Assembly: GCF_002368035.1 (NCBI RefSeq)
Contig: NZ_AP018222.1
Coordinates: 1,247,107-1,311,106, forward strand
Reading direction: 5' to 3'
DNA from: Nostoc linckia NIES-25
GTDB taxonomy: Bacteria > Cyanobacteriota > Cyanobacteriia > Cyanobacteriales > Nostocaceae
Length of the DNA: 64,000 bases
Shown here: in pieces, positions 8,860-17,211 of the stretch
Position numbering within the stretch: the stretch's first letter is position 1
How the letters are laid out: each line of letters opens with the position of its first letter
Position numbers and translations under genes: made by a program
Notes under the pieces: model-generated
The model's database searches: none
Seen by the model: only the letters and a program-made list of their open reading frames with translations
What the model was told of the DNA's origin: nothing

Positions 8860-9924
8860 ATGCAGAAGTCTTTAGTATTGCTGTGGTTCATTGCCAAATA
8901 TTATTTATTCAGTAAAAATAGAGTTTTAATTTTAGTAGTAATCATGGCGCTACTGGCTACAAGTTGTAGTGGAATAGTATCTAAAAATAATTACTCTACT
9001 GTGGATCAGGTTCCAATTAATTATAAGCATAATTTATACAAATTAAAAATTGGAGTGGTTCCCACAGAAAATCCAATAGAGCAAGAACGGATGATTAAAG
9101 CTCTCAAAGAATATTTAGAGCAATCTGTTGGGGGAGGTGTTGAAATTGAGCCACAATCAAAGGCAATAGGGAGACAGACAAGACAAAACACAGAAGAAAT
9201 TCAAAAAAGAGAAAATGCGATCGCAATTTCCCTAGACTTCCAAATTGGCAAAAGTTACCAGGAAATCACTGATTTGCTGGTGCAAGATAAGTTGGATATG
9301 GCTTATTTGGGCCCTTTGAGCTATCTGGAAGCAGCGGACAGGGGTGCTAAAATTGAACCTTTGGTTACTGCGATCGATAAACATACAGGAGAACCCTGGT
9401 ATCGTGCGTGTATTATTGTCAAACAAAATAGCCCCATCAAAAGCTTAAAAGACCTCAAAGGTAAGCGCATTGCCTTAGTAGACAAATTATCAACCTCTGG
9501 CTATTTGATGCCATTGGCTACTTTTAAAAAACTAGGAATTGATTACAAACGCGATTTTGCCCAAGTTATTTATACTGGTAGCCATAGCAAAAGTCTGACT
9601 GCATTAGAAGATGGAATTGTTGATGCCGCAGCTACTAATATTTCCTCTTATTTAAAGGAACAAAAAATTGGTAAATTAACACCTGAAAACTCTAGAGTGG
9701 TGTGGCAATCTGCTCCTATACTCAATTTTCCAATAGTAGTATCTAAAAAATTACCACCAGAGTTAATTCAACGACTAAAGCAGGCTTTTATTAGTAGCCC
9801 AGAAGGTCTTGAGGATATTCTAGGAATTGAATCAGCCGGATATACCCTTGTTACCCCTTCAGATTACGCTTCTATTGAGCAACTCCGAAAAGAACTCAAC
9901 TTAATTTCTGTTCCGACAAAATGA
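8860..9924 (+). CDS. PhnD-like phosphate/phosphonate-binding lipoprotein
   Basis: A 354-residue periplasmic-binding-protein fold of the PhnD type. The N-terminus is a lipoprotein signal (hydrophobic run ending LLATSC, lipobox Cys), so it is probably tethered to the membrane. The body starts LKIGVVPTENP and carries family features: LDMAYLGPLSYLEA, ACIIVKQNSPIKSLKDLKGK and a hinge near SGYLMPLATFKKLGI. Such proteins bind phosphate, phosphite, phosphonates or similar anions for ABC uptake, but no ABC genes are here. Its TGA overlaps the ATG of the next gene (ATGA), which encodes a membrane histidine kinase. The likely role is therefore sensory: presenting ligand state to that kinase. The ligand is unknown. 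Confidence 0.85.
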   Translation: MQKSLVLLWFIAKYYLFSKNRVLILVVIMALLATSCSGIVSKNNYSTVDQVPINYKHNLYKLKIGVVPTENPIEQERMIKALKEYLEQSVGGGVEIEPQSKAIGRQTRQNTEEIQKRENAIAISLDFQIGKSYQEITDLLVQDKLDMAYLGPLSYLEAADRGAKIEPLVTAIDKHTGEPWYRACIIVKQNSPIKSLKDLKGKRIALVDKLSTSGYLMPLATFKKLGIDYKRDFAQVIYTGSHSKSLTALEDGIVDAAATNISSYLKEQKIGKLTPENSRVVWQSAPILNFPIVVSKKLPPELIQRLKQAFISSPEGLEDILGIESAGYTLVTPSDYASIEQLRKELNLISVPTK

Positions 9925-11696
9925 AAATCTCTACCAAATTTTTTACAGTTTCCGTTGTGTCTGTCGGACTAATAGTAGCAATTCTTGTTGGTAATGCTGT
10001 AGCTGTCCAGCAAATTAAGCAGACTATCCGCGAGAAAAGCAATCGAACTACCGAAACTATTAAACTTGCTCTGACTGCCGAAAATGCTTTAAAATCTGAA
10101 ATTATTGAACTCAAAGATATCGTTTTACTTAAGAGTCCAGATACAGCAATGGTTAACTCTTCAACCCAGTTTCTCGACTCTCTTAATAAGTTAGAAAAAT
10201 TGATGCCAAATGCTAAGGAAATCTCAATTATTCGCCGCCGTCACCAGTTTCTTACGCAGTTGGCAAATAAATTAACTCATCGCAATGTCAGCGACACTTC
10301 TGTAGCGGATTCCCAGCAATATTTTAGAGCTATTAATTCTTTTGACAGAGACATTGAATTATTTCTCGCTCAGTTGGTTGAACGTGCCAATCAGCAGAAT
10401 ATTCTAGTCGAAGAACAATTAGAGAATTTATATCAAATGCAGAGAATTATTTCCTTTGCAGTTGTGCAAGTAATTATAATTTTATTTGTGAGCAAATTTA
10501 TGTTGATTTGGCGTCCAATAGTTAAATCATTACAGAATTTGCAAATTGGAACGTCAGAAATTGCAGCCGGGAACTTAGATTACCGTCTAGATATTCATAC
10601 AAAAGATGAAGTAGAAGATCTTGCCGATGCATTTAACCATATGGCAATGAAGCTAGCTGAGTCTCGTGAAACTTTAATGAAAAACACTCAATTAACCCAC
10701 ATGAACCAACGCCTGGAGTTGGAAATTTCCGAACGCAAACAGGCACAGTTAGAACTTCAAAAGGCTTTACAAGAACTCCAAAGCACCCAAGCTCAACTGA
10801 TTCAAACTGAAAAGATGTCTAGTTTGGGGCAACTTGTGGCAGGTGTAGCACACGAAATTAATAACCCCGTTAATTTTATTTCTGGAAATATTACTTACGT
10901 TAGCCAATACACACAACAACTTCTAGAATTAGTACAGCTTTATCAAGAAGAATTTCCCAACTATAGGCAAACAATTCAGGAAAAAATTGATGATATTGAT
11001 TTGGAATTTGTAGTAGAGGATTTGCCTAAAATCCTCAGTTCAATGAAAATGGGATCGCAGCGAATTGAGCAGATTGTCTTGTCTTTACGTACCTTCTCTC
11101 ATCTCGATGAAGCAGATATGAAAGAAGTTGATATTCACGAAGGAATTGAAAGTACGCTGCTAATTTTACAGAATCGCTTCAAAGCCAAGCCAGAACACCC
11201 AAAAATTGAAATTCTCAAGGAATATGGCAAATTGCCTCTGGTAGAGTGTTATGCAGGGCAATTAAATCAAGTGTTTATGAACGTGATTAATAATGCGATC
11301 GATGCTCTGGATACATGGAATGCTCAACGATCGCAGCAAGAGATTCAGAACAATCCTAGCCAGATTATAATTAGTACTAAAATTATTGATAATAACCACG
11401 TAGTAGTAAAAATCGCAGATAACGGGCCAGGTATGACCCAAGAAGTTAAGCAAAAACTGTTCGATCCGTTTTTCACGACTAAACCTGTCGGCCAGGGAAC
11501 AGGATTAGGCTTATCGATTAGCTATCAAATTATTGTACAAAAACACTCAGGAGTACTGCGATGTGAATCACAATTAGGCAAAGGAACTGAGTTTTGGATT
11601 GAGATTCCTTTGCATCAGAACCAAAAACTCATAAATTCTCATGAATTAAAATTGCCTACTGATTGGCAAGGTTCAATAGTCCAGAGCAATTATTAA
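9921..11696 (+). CDS. membrane sensor histidine kinase coupled to a PhnD-like protein
   Basis: A 591-residue kinase. TM1 lies at about residues 7-28, a helical periplasmic domain at about 30-170, TM2 at about 173-192, and HAMP at about 192-245 (IGTSEIAAGNLDYRLDI, then EVEDLADAFNHMA). A coiled coil leads to HisKA with H311 in VAGVAHEINNPVNF, then HATPase_c with NQVFMNVINNAIDAL, IADNGPGM and GTGLGLSISYQI. The start codon overlaps the stop of the PhnD-like lipoprotein gene, showing translational coupling. I infer that the lipoprotein docks on the helical periplasmic domain. No response regulator gene is adjacent. The kinase core resembles that of the 899-residue kinase upstream. Confidence 0.9.
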   Translation: MKISTKFFTVSVVSVGLIVAILVGNAVAVQQIKQTIREKSNRTTETIKLALTAENALKSEIIELKDIVLLKSPDTAMVNSSTQFLDSLNKLEKLMPNAKEISIIRRRHQFLTQLANKLTHRNVSDTSVADSQQYFRAINSFDRDIELFLAQLVERANQQNILVEEQLENLYQMQRIISFAVVQVIIILFVSKFMLIWRPIVKSLQNLQIGTSEIAAGNLDYRLDIHTKDEVEDLADAFNHMAMKLAESRETLMKNTQLTHMNQRLELEISERKQAQLELQKALQELQSTQAQLIQTEKMSSLGQLVAGVAHEINNPVNFISGNITYVSQYTQQLLELVQLYQEEFPNYRQTIQEKIDDIDLEFVVEDLPKILSSMKMGSQRIEQIVLSLRTFSHLDEADMKEVDIHEGIESTLLILQNRFKAKPEHPKIEILKEYGKLPLVECYAGQLNQVFMNVINNAIDALDTWNAQRSQQEIQNNPSQIIISTKIIDNNHVVVKIADNGPGMTQEVKQKLFDPFFTTKPVGQGTGLGLSISYQIIVQKHSGVLRCESQLGKGTEFWIEIPLHQNQKLINSHELKLPTDWQGSIVQSNY

Positions 11697-11751
11697 CCCT
11701 GCCAATTTAAGATTTTATCAACTAGATAAATTGCTTCTTAAAAAACAAGCG

Positions 11752-12537
11752 ATGCAAAACTTAAATACATCAAATACCATAGGGCTGAATTTAGAGTTGT
11801 TTCACGTCCAAACCAACACTGGTTTTGAGTTACCACCCAATTGTACAGTGTTCCATATCGGTAAGCCCAATGACCAAATAAAGCCAAATATTGATGTTTC
11901 CCGCTTACCAAATGCTAATATAGTTTCTCGAATTCACGCACAAATTCAAATACATACTAATAATTACTTTATCGAAGACTTGGGAAGCTCCAATGGAACA
12001 TTTGTGAATAATATTAAGTTAGAACCGAGAAAACCTTATCAAATTAATTTAGGAGATAAAATAAATCTGGGACAAGGTGAAAAAGTAACATTCATATTTC
12101 AAAATAAAATCCAACATCAACAAAATATTTATACTCCATTAAACTCCACAGAAATACTAACTCAAATCGATCCTCTAAGCCGACCAACTCCAGTAAATCG
12201 GACAACTAAATTTGTAGGTTTTGCTTTGATGATTGCAGGTATCATAATTTTAGTTGCCAATATTCGAGTTGGTATATTTTTTGGAATTCCTGGCTTTTTG
12301 CTATGCATCTCCGGTATTTTTATCCTTTGTCAGCGGCGGATAGACCCTAATTTAGGATGGATTTTACTAGCACTAGGAATTGTAGCGATCGCTTTGACTG
12401 GGAGTGTATTTGTCTCAGCTAACTTTTTAACTATTGTAGTAGCTTCTGCTTTGTTTTTTGCCGGATATCAACTATTAAATACTGGAAAAATATTGAATTA
12501 TGATTTGCGATCGCTCCAGAATTTAATTAAAAAATAA
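11752..12537 (+). CDS. FHA-domain membrane protein
   Basis: A 261-residue protein when started at ATG 11752 (a TTG seven codons upstream is also in frame). The FHA domain covers about residues 20-115. The core phosphothreonine-binding features are visible: an HIGKPNDQ segment before strand 4, SRIHAQIQ, and LGSSNGTFVNN. After a polar linker there are three or four hydrophobic segments between about 155 and 245 (for example FALMIAGIIILVANI), so the FHA domain probably faces the cytoplasm from a membrane anchor. It lies 55 bases after the kinase gene and could read the output of Ser/Thr kinases or belong to the same transcript. A bidirectional hairpin follows it. Confidence 0.85.
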   Translation: MQNLNTSNTIGLNLELFHVQTNTGFELPPNCTVFHIGKPNDQIKPNIDVSRLPNANIVSRIHAQIQIHTNNYFIEDLGSSNGTFVNNIKLEPRKPYQINLGDKINLGQGEKVTFIFQNKIQHQQNIYTPLNSTEILTQIDPLSRPTPVNRTTKFVGFALMIAGIIILVANIRVGIFFGIPGFLLCISGIFILCQRRIDPNLGWILLALGIVAIALTGSVFVSANFLTIVVASALFFAGYQLLNTGKILNYDLRSLQNLIKK

Positions 12538-12598
12538 ACCATCGATAATTTTGGATTTTGGATTTTTCCTCAAATCTAAAATCCAAAATTGAATGGTT
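12537..12598. terminator. bidirectional hairpin between convergent genes
   Basis: A 19-bp stem with one mismatch (AATTTTGGATTTTGGATTT / AAATCTAAAATCCAAAATT), flanked by complementary AACCAT/ATGGTT, lies between the FHA gene and the converging HEAT gene. It probably ends transcription from both sides. Confidence 0.6.
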
Positions 12599-12603
12599 AT
12601 TAA

Positions 12604-13875
12604 CTAATTATTACTCTCTGCTTTAGCTCTAATTAACCAGTCAGTATCCTGAGCGCCGATTTGCCGACCAGAGGTATCTCCTAAGCGGTCTAGCGCCAAT
12701 AAACAAGCATATTTCAAATCCCAAATTTGCGAATTCAGGGAAATTTTGAGTTCGGAAATTGCTTTTGGGTTACCCAATTCACCAAGAGCGATCGCACACG
12801 CAGCACGAGATTTTTGAAATTGCGGTTCGCGATTGTGCAAATTTTCTACTAACAAGTCATAAGCAGGAAGATATTTTAGCCAACCCAATAGTTTCATCAC
12901 ATGGTAATGAGCGCCATAATCGTTATACGCTTTATCTGCATAGGTCGCTAAAAGTGCTGCTGGTGCTTCCTGGTGATAGATATCTAATAAAGTTTTTGTT
13001 GCTAAATAACACCGTCCAAAATCAGTTTGATAAAGTTCTTCAATGACAAAATTTAATTCAGGCGTAACATCATATTCATGTACTAAATCAATGTCGTTGG
13101 GACGATCGTACAATACTTGTTCTAAGTAAGGTTTAACTTCTGCAAAAGTAATTTCACCTGATGGAACACCTGCATCTAAAAGCATCCGCAATCCTCGCAA
13201 TCGGAACACCAAAGATACAGGACAACGAGCGATTTCTGGGATAGCTTTGTAATAGCGCGAATCAATTAAATCTTGAATACAACCGCGTCGTGCATTCACA
13301 TTGGGACTCTGCAACAATGCGATTACCTCAGTTATTTGGGAATAGTCACCTGTAAAACGACAAACTGTAGCGATCGCTGCACTACGGGTAGGTTCGTCCT
13401 CTGCTTGGGTAAATTTACGCACGCGTTCCAAAGATGGTTGATAATTAGCATGAGCTAAAGTATGAATAATTACTCGATAAATGTGACCTGGTTTATCTAG
13501 TAATTGTGCTACTTCTTCCAAAATTTCCGGGTCTTTAGTTCCAATTTCCCCAATTGCCCATACAGTATTTTCTACAGTATAAATATCATCATCCTTCAGA
13601 CACTGGCGAATCACAGGTAAAGCTGATTCAGCTTGCAATCGTCCCAGACTTTCTACAGCCTTGCGTCGGACAATGCGGTGGTCTAACTCAGCCGGATTAC
13701 TAGTTTCAATCGCCCGCACCAAAGCTGCGATCGATTGTTCTGTAGGAAAATTAATCAAATGCGAAACAGCAATGTATTTATCAGAAGCGTCTTCAAGTTG
13801 TTCTAAAGGTGTATCGATAATGGCGATCGCTTGTTCTTCTGTTAGCCCAAAAATGCTAAAAAACCGTTTATCCAT
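12604..13875 (-). CDS. HEAT-repeat phycobilin lyase, CpeY/MpeY-like
   Basis: A 423-residue all-helical HEAT/Armadillo repeat protein. The N-terminal block (MDKRFFSIFGLTEEQA, then YIAVSHLINFPTEQSIAALV, IVRRKAVESLGRLQA and VENTVWAIGEIGT) and the later blocks TDFGRCYLATKT and YNDYGAHYHVMKLLGWL follow the pattern I know from CpeY and MpeY/MpeZ bilin lyases, and the length fits (about 400-430). These proteins attach or isomerise phycoerythrobilin on phycoerythrin subunits, CpeY usually with CpeZ. Here no cpeZ or phycoerythrin structural gene is adjacent. It may be an orphan lyase, a chromatic-acclimation component kept elsewhere, or a paralogue with another substrate. Family call is good; substrate is inferred. 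Confidence 0.7.
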   Translation of the reverse strand: MDKRFFSIFGLTEEQAIAIIDTPLEQLEDASDKYIAVSHLINFPTEQSIAALVRAIETSNPAELDHRIVRRKAVESLGRLQAESALPVIRQCLKDDDIYTVENTVWAIGEIGTKDPEILEEVAQLLDKPGHIYRVIIHTLAHANYQPSLERVRKFTQAEDEPTRSAAIATVCRFTGDYSQITEVIALLQSPNVNARRGCIQDLIDSRYYKAIPEIARCPVSLVFRLRGLRMLLDAGVPSGEITFAEVKPYLEQVLYDRPNDIDLVHEYDVTPELNFVIEELYQTDFGRCYLATKTLLDIYHQEAPAALLATYADKAYNDYGAHYHVMKLLGWLKYLPAYDLLVENLHNREPQFQKSRAACAIALGELGNPKAISELKISLNSQIWDLKYACLLALDRLGDTSGRQIGAQDTDWLIRAKAESNN

Positions 13876-13977
13876 TAGATTTGCTAATTGCTGAGAAGAA
13901 TTATCACGTCTACCATCGTACTAGGGAGTGGGGACGCAGGGAGATGAGGAAGATGAGGGAGACGCGCGGACTGGTGA

Positions 13978-14073
13978 CTAGGGGAAAAGTGCAAAGGGCA
14001 AGGGGCAAAGGTAAAATCCCCCCTTTTCCCTTTACCCTTTACCCTTTTCCCTACCCGAAGGGTTTTGACCAAC
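13978..14073. repeat. dispersed GGGAAAAGG palindromic repeat
   Basis: A purine-rich arm (GGGCAAGGGGCAAAGG) faces pyrimidine-rich CCCTTTACCCTTTTCCC, ending CTACCCGAAGGGTTTTGAC. It is nearly the reverse complement of the copy at 26997-27100. Confidence 0.7.
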
Positions 14074-14092
14074 GACAAATGACAAAATACAT

Positions 14093-14893
14093 ATGAATGA
14101 TTATTTAGATGATTACGAACTTAATAATCTTGATTTTTACAAAAAAAATCATGGATTACAGCTTTATTACAATTGGTCTGGAGAAATTTGGTGGCAAGAG
14201 ACACCAGACAAACCAAAAGAAAAGTTGTTCTCTATTATTGGGATGAATGCGACCAAAGTATTTATCAAACCCGATTCCGAGTATGGCGAAGTCGGATATC
14301 GCATCAATAGAGAATTAGGTCTATTTTGCGACCCAGATACTCAAGAAATTATACATTTTTGGCGATCGCCAACAGCAAATCAACCAGTACCAGTAGTACA
14401 TATAGCTAACAGAATCGTCCAAGGCTCTGTTAAACCAAAGAAATTTATCATCCCTAAAGGAAAGCCATATCTTACCTCTGTGATGGAAATTCCTTTAGAA
14501 TATCCGCATCCCTTAGCAGGAGATAGTAAATACTTAGATTATTGCCCTGGAGAAAAGTTTAAGGGAGTTGAATATTTTATATCAAATGCCTGCCGACCCG
14601 ATGTAACTGAAGTTCCTCCTGCTAAATGGGCAAGAGATTGTCCTTGGATGCCTTGGATGAAATTAGGATATGCTCATCCAGCCAAATTAAGATTTGAAAC
14701 CACAATATTCAGAGTAGATGCTTTTGAGAAACTCGATCCTAAATTGGTCAAACTAGTGAGAGAAAAAGTGCCAATTTATGAATTCACGCCGATAGAAAGC
14801 GATGAACCTAATATGACGAGTATTCAGTACTTTAAAAAACACTTTGACTCCTACTTGCGCGGCGATATTTTCCCATTAGAGGAAACCTCTTGA
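14093..14893 (+). CDS. DUF1838-family protein
   Basis: A 266-residue protein matching the DUF1838 pattern: a GMNATKVF block, a GYRINRELGLFCDPDTQEII block with a conserved hydrophobic-Asp-Pro turn, HFWRSP, VPVVHIANRIVQGSV, and a C-terminal WARDCPWMPWMKLG block. No signal peptide or membrane segment is visible. The family is uncharacterised and I can offer no reaction. It is divergent from the CpeY-like gene, with a dispersed repeat between the two start codons, so joint regulation is possible but unproven. Confidence 0.8.
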   Translation: MNDYLDDYELNNLDFYKKNHGLQLYYNWSGEIWWQETPDKPKEKLFSIIGMNATKVFIKPDSEYGEVGYRINRELGLFCDPDTQEIIHFWRSPTANQPVPVVHIANRIVQGSVKPKKFIIPKGKPYLTSVMEIPLEYPHPLAGDSKYLDYCPGEKFKGVEYFISNACRPDVTEVPPAKWARDCPWMPWMKLGYAHPAKLRFETTIFRVDAFEKLDPKLVKLVREKVPIYEFTPIESDEPNMTSIQYFKKHFDSYLRGDIFPLEETS

Positions 14894-14954
14894 TTGGTTT
14901 TTAGATAGCAATCTTATTTACAGTAGATTGCAAAAAAGTGAGGTACAGATAATC

Positions 14955-14982
14955 GTAGGGGCACAACATGTTGTGCCCCTAC
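14955..14982. repeat. perfect 28-base palindrome
   Basis: Arms GTAGGGGCACAACA / TGTTGTGCCCCTAC with no loop, about 60 bases after the DUF1838 stop. It may act as a terminator hairpin, and belongs to a repeat type common in Nostocales. Confidence 0.8.
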
Positions 14983-15376
14983 CCGTGTACTTTGACATCC
15001 CGTCTTTTGACACAGATCGGAAATTGACTCACAATTAAAATACTTTCCCTATCTAGAGAGAGATGTTTTTTTGATTGAATAAAGTTTAGTGAAAAAATAC
15101 AGATTGATACTCGCGATATTCATCCGCGACTCGGACTCCAATTCATACTGAATTCTGACTCCTGACTTCTGAATTCTGTTTTGATAAAATTCAAAAATAC
15201 TTATAGTGCAAAACTTTTTAATCATTCCCAATGGTAGATATATTTTCACTATGATGTAATAATATATCATTTAATAATTCTCAACAATTAATATTCAATA
15301 GTTAACAATTAAAATTGCATGGCTTGAGAATCTGCATGTCAAAATGATTTTTGGCTATTGAATGTGGACTAAGACG

Positions 15377-15543
15377 CAATACGTTCAGTTAAGATCCCCC
15401 CGCCTGCGGCGACCCCCTTAAAAAGGGGGTAAAAGAAGCTTGTGAGCAAGCCTTAAAAAGGGAGTAAAAGAAGCTTGTGAGCAAGCCTTAAAAAGGGGGG
15501 TTGGGGGGATCTCCGAGGAATAAACACTTTAACCGAACCGTAT
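15377..15543. mobile_element. MITE-like element flanked by a 12-bp direct repeat
   Basis: The ends are inverted (AATACGTTCAGTTAAGATCC against AATACGGTTCGGTTAAAGTG read from the other side). Inside are GATCCCCCC / GGGGGGATC arms and an internal tandem repeat of a CCTTAAAAAGGG unit with AGAAGCTTGTGAGCAAG, present twice. TGGACTAAGACG occurs on both sides (15365-15376 and 15544-15555), as expected of a target duplication. Confidence 0.7.
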
Positions 15544-15591
15544 TGGACTAAGACGAACAAATACAGGGAATTTCAATAGAGGAATACAAGC

Positions 15592-17037
15592 ATGGAATTT
15601 TTATCAGATTCCGTAGTGCTATCACGGATGCAATTTGCGCTGACTGCGATATTCCACATGCTTTGGCCTGTTTTGACTACAGGAATGGGGATTTATCTGG
15701 TTATCGTCGAGGGAGTATGGCTAAAGACTCGTAATCCAGACTACTACCTCCATGCCCGCTTTTGGTCTAAGTTTTATGTGTTGAATTTTGGGATTGGTGT
15801 TGCAACGGGTATCCCGATGGAATTCCAGTTTGGCACTAATTGGGCGCCGTTTTCGGAAGCTGCGGGCAACTTTTTTGGTAGTGTCATTGGCTTTGAAGCT
15901 TCCTGGGCATTCATGCTGGAAGCTGCTTTTTTAGGTATTATGTTATTCGGTTGGGAACGCGTTAATCCCACTATTCACTATCTTTCAACAATTTTAGTTG
16001 CCGTTGGTGCTAACCTATCAACCGTATGGATTTTGACAGCAAATTCCTGGATGCAAACTCCGGCGGGTGGGGAATTAGTTAATGGCAAGTTTATTGTCCA
16101 TGATTATTTTCAAGCAATTTTAAATCCGTTCATGGTTAATAGTGTGTTGCATATGTTCTTTGCCACACTAGAAACTTCGCTATTTGTGATTGGTGGAATT
16201 AGTGCTTGGTATATTCTCAAACAACGTCATCCAGCTTTCTTTTCACAGTCATTGAAGATTGCTTTAGCAGCTGCGATCGCAGTTGCTCCATTACAAATAT
16301 ACATCGGGCATTTGAGCGGCGAACAAGTCTATCATTATCAACCCACAAAACTCGCAGCAATGGAAGCGCAATGGGAATCTTCACCTGCGGGACAGCCAGC
16401 AGATTGGAGTCTTGTGGCGATACCCAATGAAAAAGCCGAGAAAAATGATTGGGAAATTACTGTTCCCAATGCACTAGGATACATTCTGGAATTCAAAAAG
16501 AATCTTTCCGAACCAGTGCGCGGCTTGAAAGAATGGAAAAGTGAGGATCGTCCTCATTTAGTAGGTTTGATTTACTACGCTTTCCGCACAATGATTGCCA
16601 TTGGGTTTTTCTTCGCTGGATTAATGTTATTAAGTACTCTGCAATGGTTACGCGGTAAACTCTCAGCAGAAAACATTACTCAACAGCGGTGGTTAATGCG
16701 GGCTTGGATATTGTCAGCTCCTTTAGGATACATTGCCGTAGAATCAGGCTGGATTGTGCGCTGTGTTGGAAGACAACCGTGGACGCTGTACGGTCAAATT
16801 CGCACAGTTGATGCGGCTTCTCGCCTACCTGCAAGTAATGTCTTAATTTCGCTAACTGGCTTTGCCACAGTGTACAGCCTTTTATTTATCGCAGTTTTGT
16901 ACTTTGGTAGCCGTATTCTCCGCAGAGGCCCAAACCTCGACTTACCAATTCCAGGTGCCGAGATCGCAAAACCCGCAGTAGATACTACTCCTGGTGAGTT
17001 TGTTCCAGATGAACGCCCTGTAGAAGCACAGCAGTGA
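15592..17037 (+). CDS. cydA: cytochrome bd-type quinol oxidase subunit I
   Basis: A 481-residue multi-helix membrane protein. The N-terminus (SRMQFALTAIFHMLWP) carries the family histidine that ligates a b-type heme. The middle shows conserved helices (GIPMEFQFGTNWAPFSEAAG, then FEASWAFMLEAAFLGIMLFG). The C-terminal quinol-side signature is VGRQPWTLYGQIRT, the GRQPW variant of GREPW. The periplasmic Q-loop is short, as in the CioAB/cyanobacterial type. With CydB it oxidises plastoquinol and reduces oxygen without pumping protons, in cytoplasmic or thylakoid membrane. A GAGG stretch precedes the ATG. cydB follows after a 174-base gap containing a dispersed repeat. Confidence 0.95.
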   Translation: MEFLSDSVVLSRMQFALTAIFHMLWPVLTTGMGIYLVIVEGVWLKTRNPDYYLHARFWSKFYVLNFGIGVATGIPMEFQFGTNWAPFSEAAGNFFGSVIGFEASWAFMLEAAFLGIMLFGWERVNPTIHYLSTILVAVGANLSTVWILTANSWMQTPAGGELVNGKFIVHDYFQAILNPFMVNSVLHMFFATLETSLFVIGGISAWYILKQRHPAFFSQSLKIALAAAIAVAPLQIYIGHLSGEQVYHYQPTKLAAMEAQWESSPAGQPADWSLVAIPNEKAEKNDWEITVPNALGYILEFKKNLSEPVRGLKEWKSEDRPHLVGLIYYAFRTMIAIGFFFAGLMLLSTLQWLRGKLSAENITQQRWLMRAWILSAPLGYIAVESGWIVRCVGRQPWTLYGQIRTVDAASRLPASNVLISLTGFATVYSLLFIAVLYFGSRILRRGPNLDLPIPGAEIAKPAVDTTPGEFVPDERPVEAQQ

Positions 17038-17087
17038 GTTGCTTTTGAAAATGAGGAGGTGGGGAGATGGGGAGACAAGGGGGACAA

Positions 17088-17170
17088 GGGGAAAGGGAAA
17101 GGGGTAAGGGGAAAAGGGGAAAGATTAAATTTATTCCTTTACCCTTTTCCCTTTAACCTTTTCCCTGCCC
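17088..17170. repeat. dispersed GGGAAAAGG palindromic repeat inside the cydAB spacer
   Basis: A purine-rich left arm, a central AAAGATTAAATTTATTCC and a pyrimidine-rich right arm can fold back on themselves. Heptamers (GGGGAGA, CCATGCC) flank it. It lies between cydA and cydB and would be transcribed as an operon hairpin. Confidence 0.7.
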
Positions 17171-17211
17171 CATGCCCCATGCCCCAGTCCCTTTATCTAA
17201 TAGGAGATTTT

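Larger units (their letters stand above)
14894..15591. other. 700-base spacer upstream of cydA, repeats only
   Basis: Holds a perfect 28-base palindrome at 14955-14982 (arms GTAGGGGCACAACA / TGTTGTGCCCCTAC), a GAATTCTGACTCCTGA-type repeat near 15145-15180, and a MITE-like element at 15377-15543. The cydA promoter should lie here or inside the element. No credible gene was found. Confidence 0.6.

Noticed and set aside
15420..15500. Possible CRISPR-like direct repeats
   Set aside because: Only two tandem units inside a MITE-like element with no variable spacers; no cas genes in the window.
17059..17211. Longer start for cydB
   Set aside because: The extra 51 codons are repeat DNA; TAGGAG before ATG 17212 and the CydB N-terminus fix the start.
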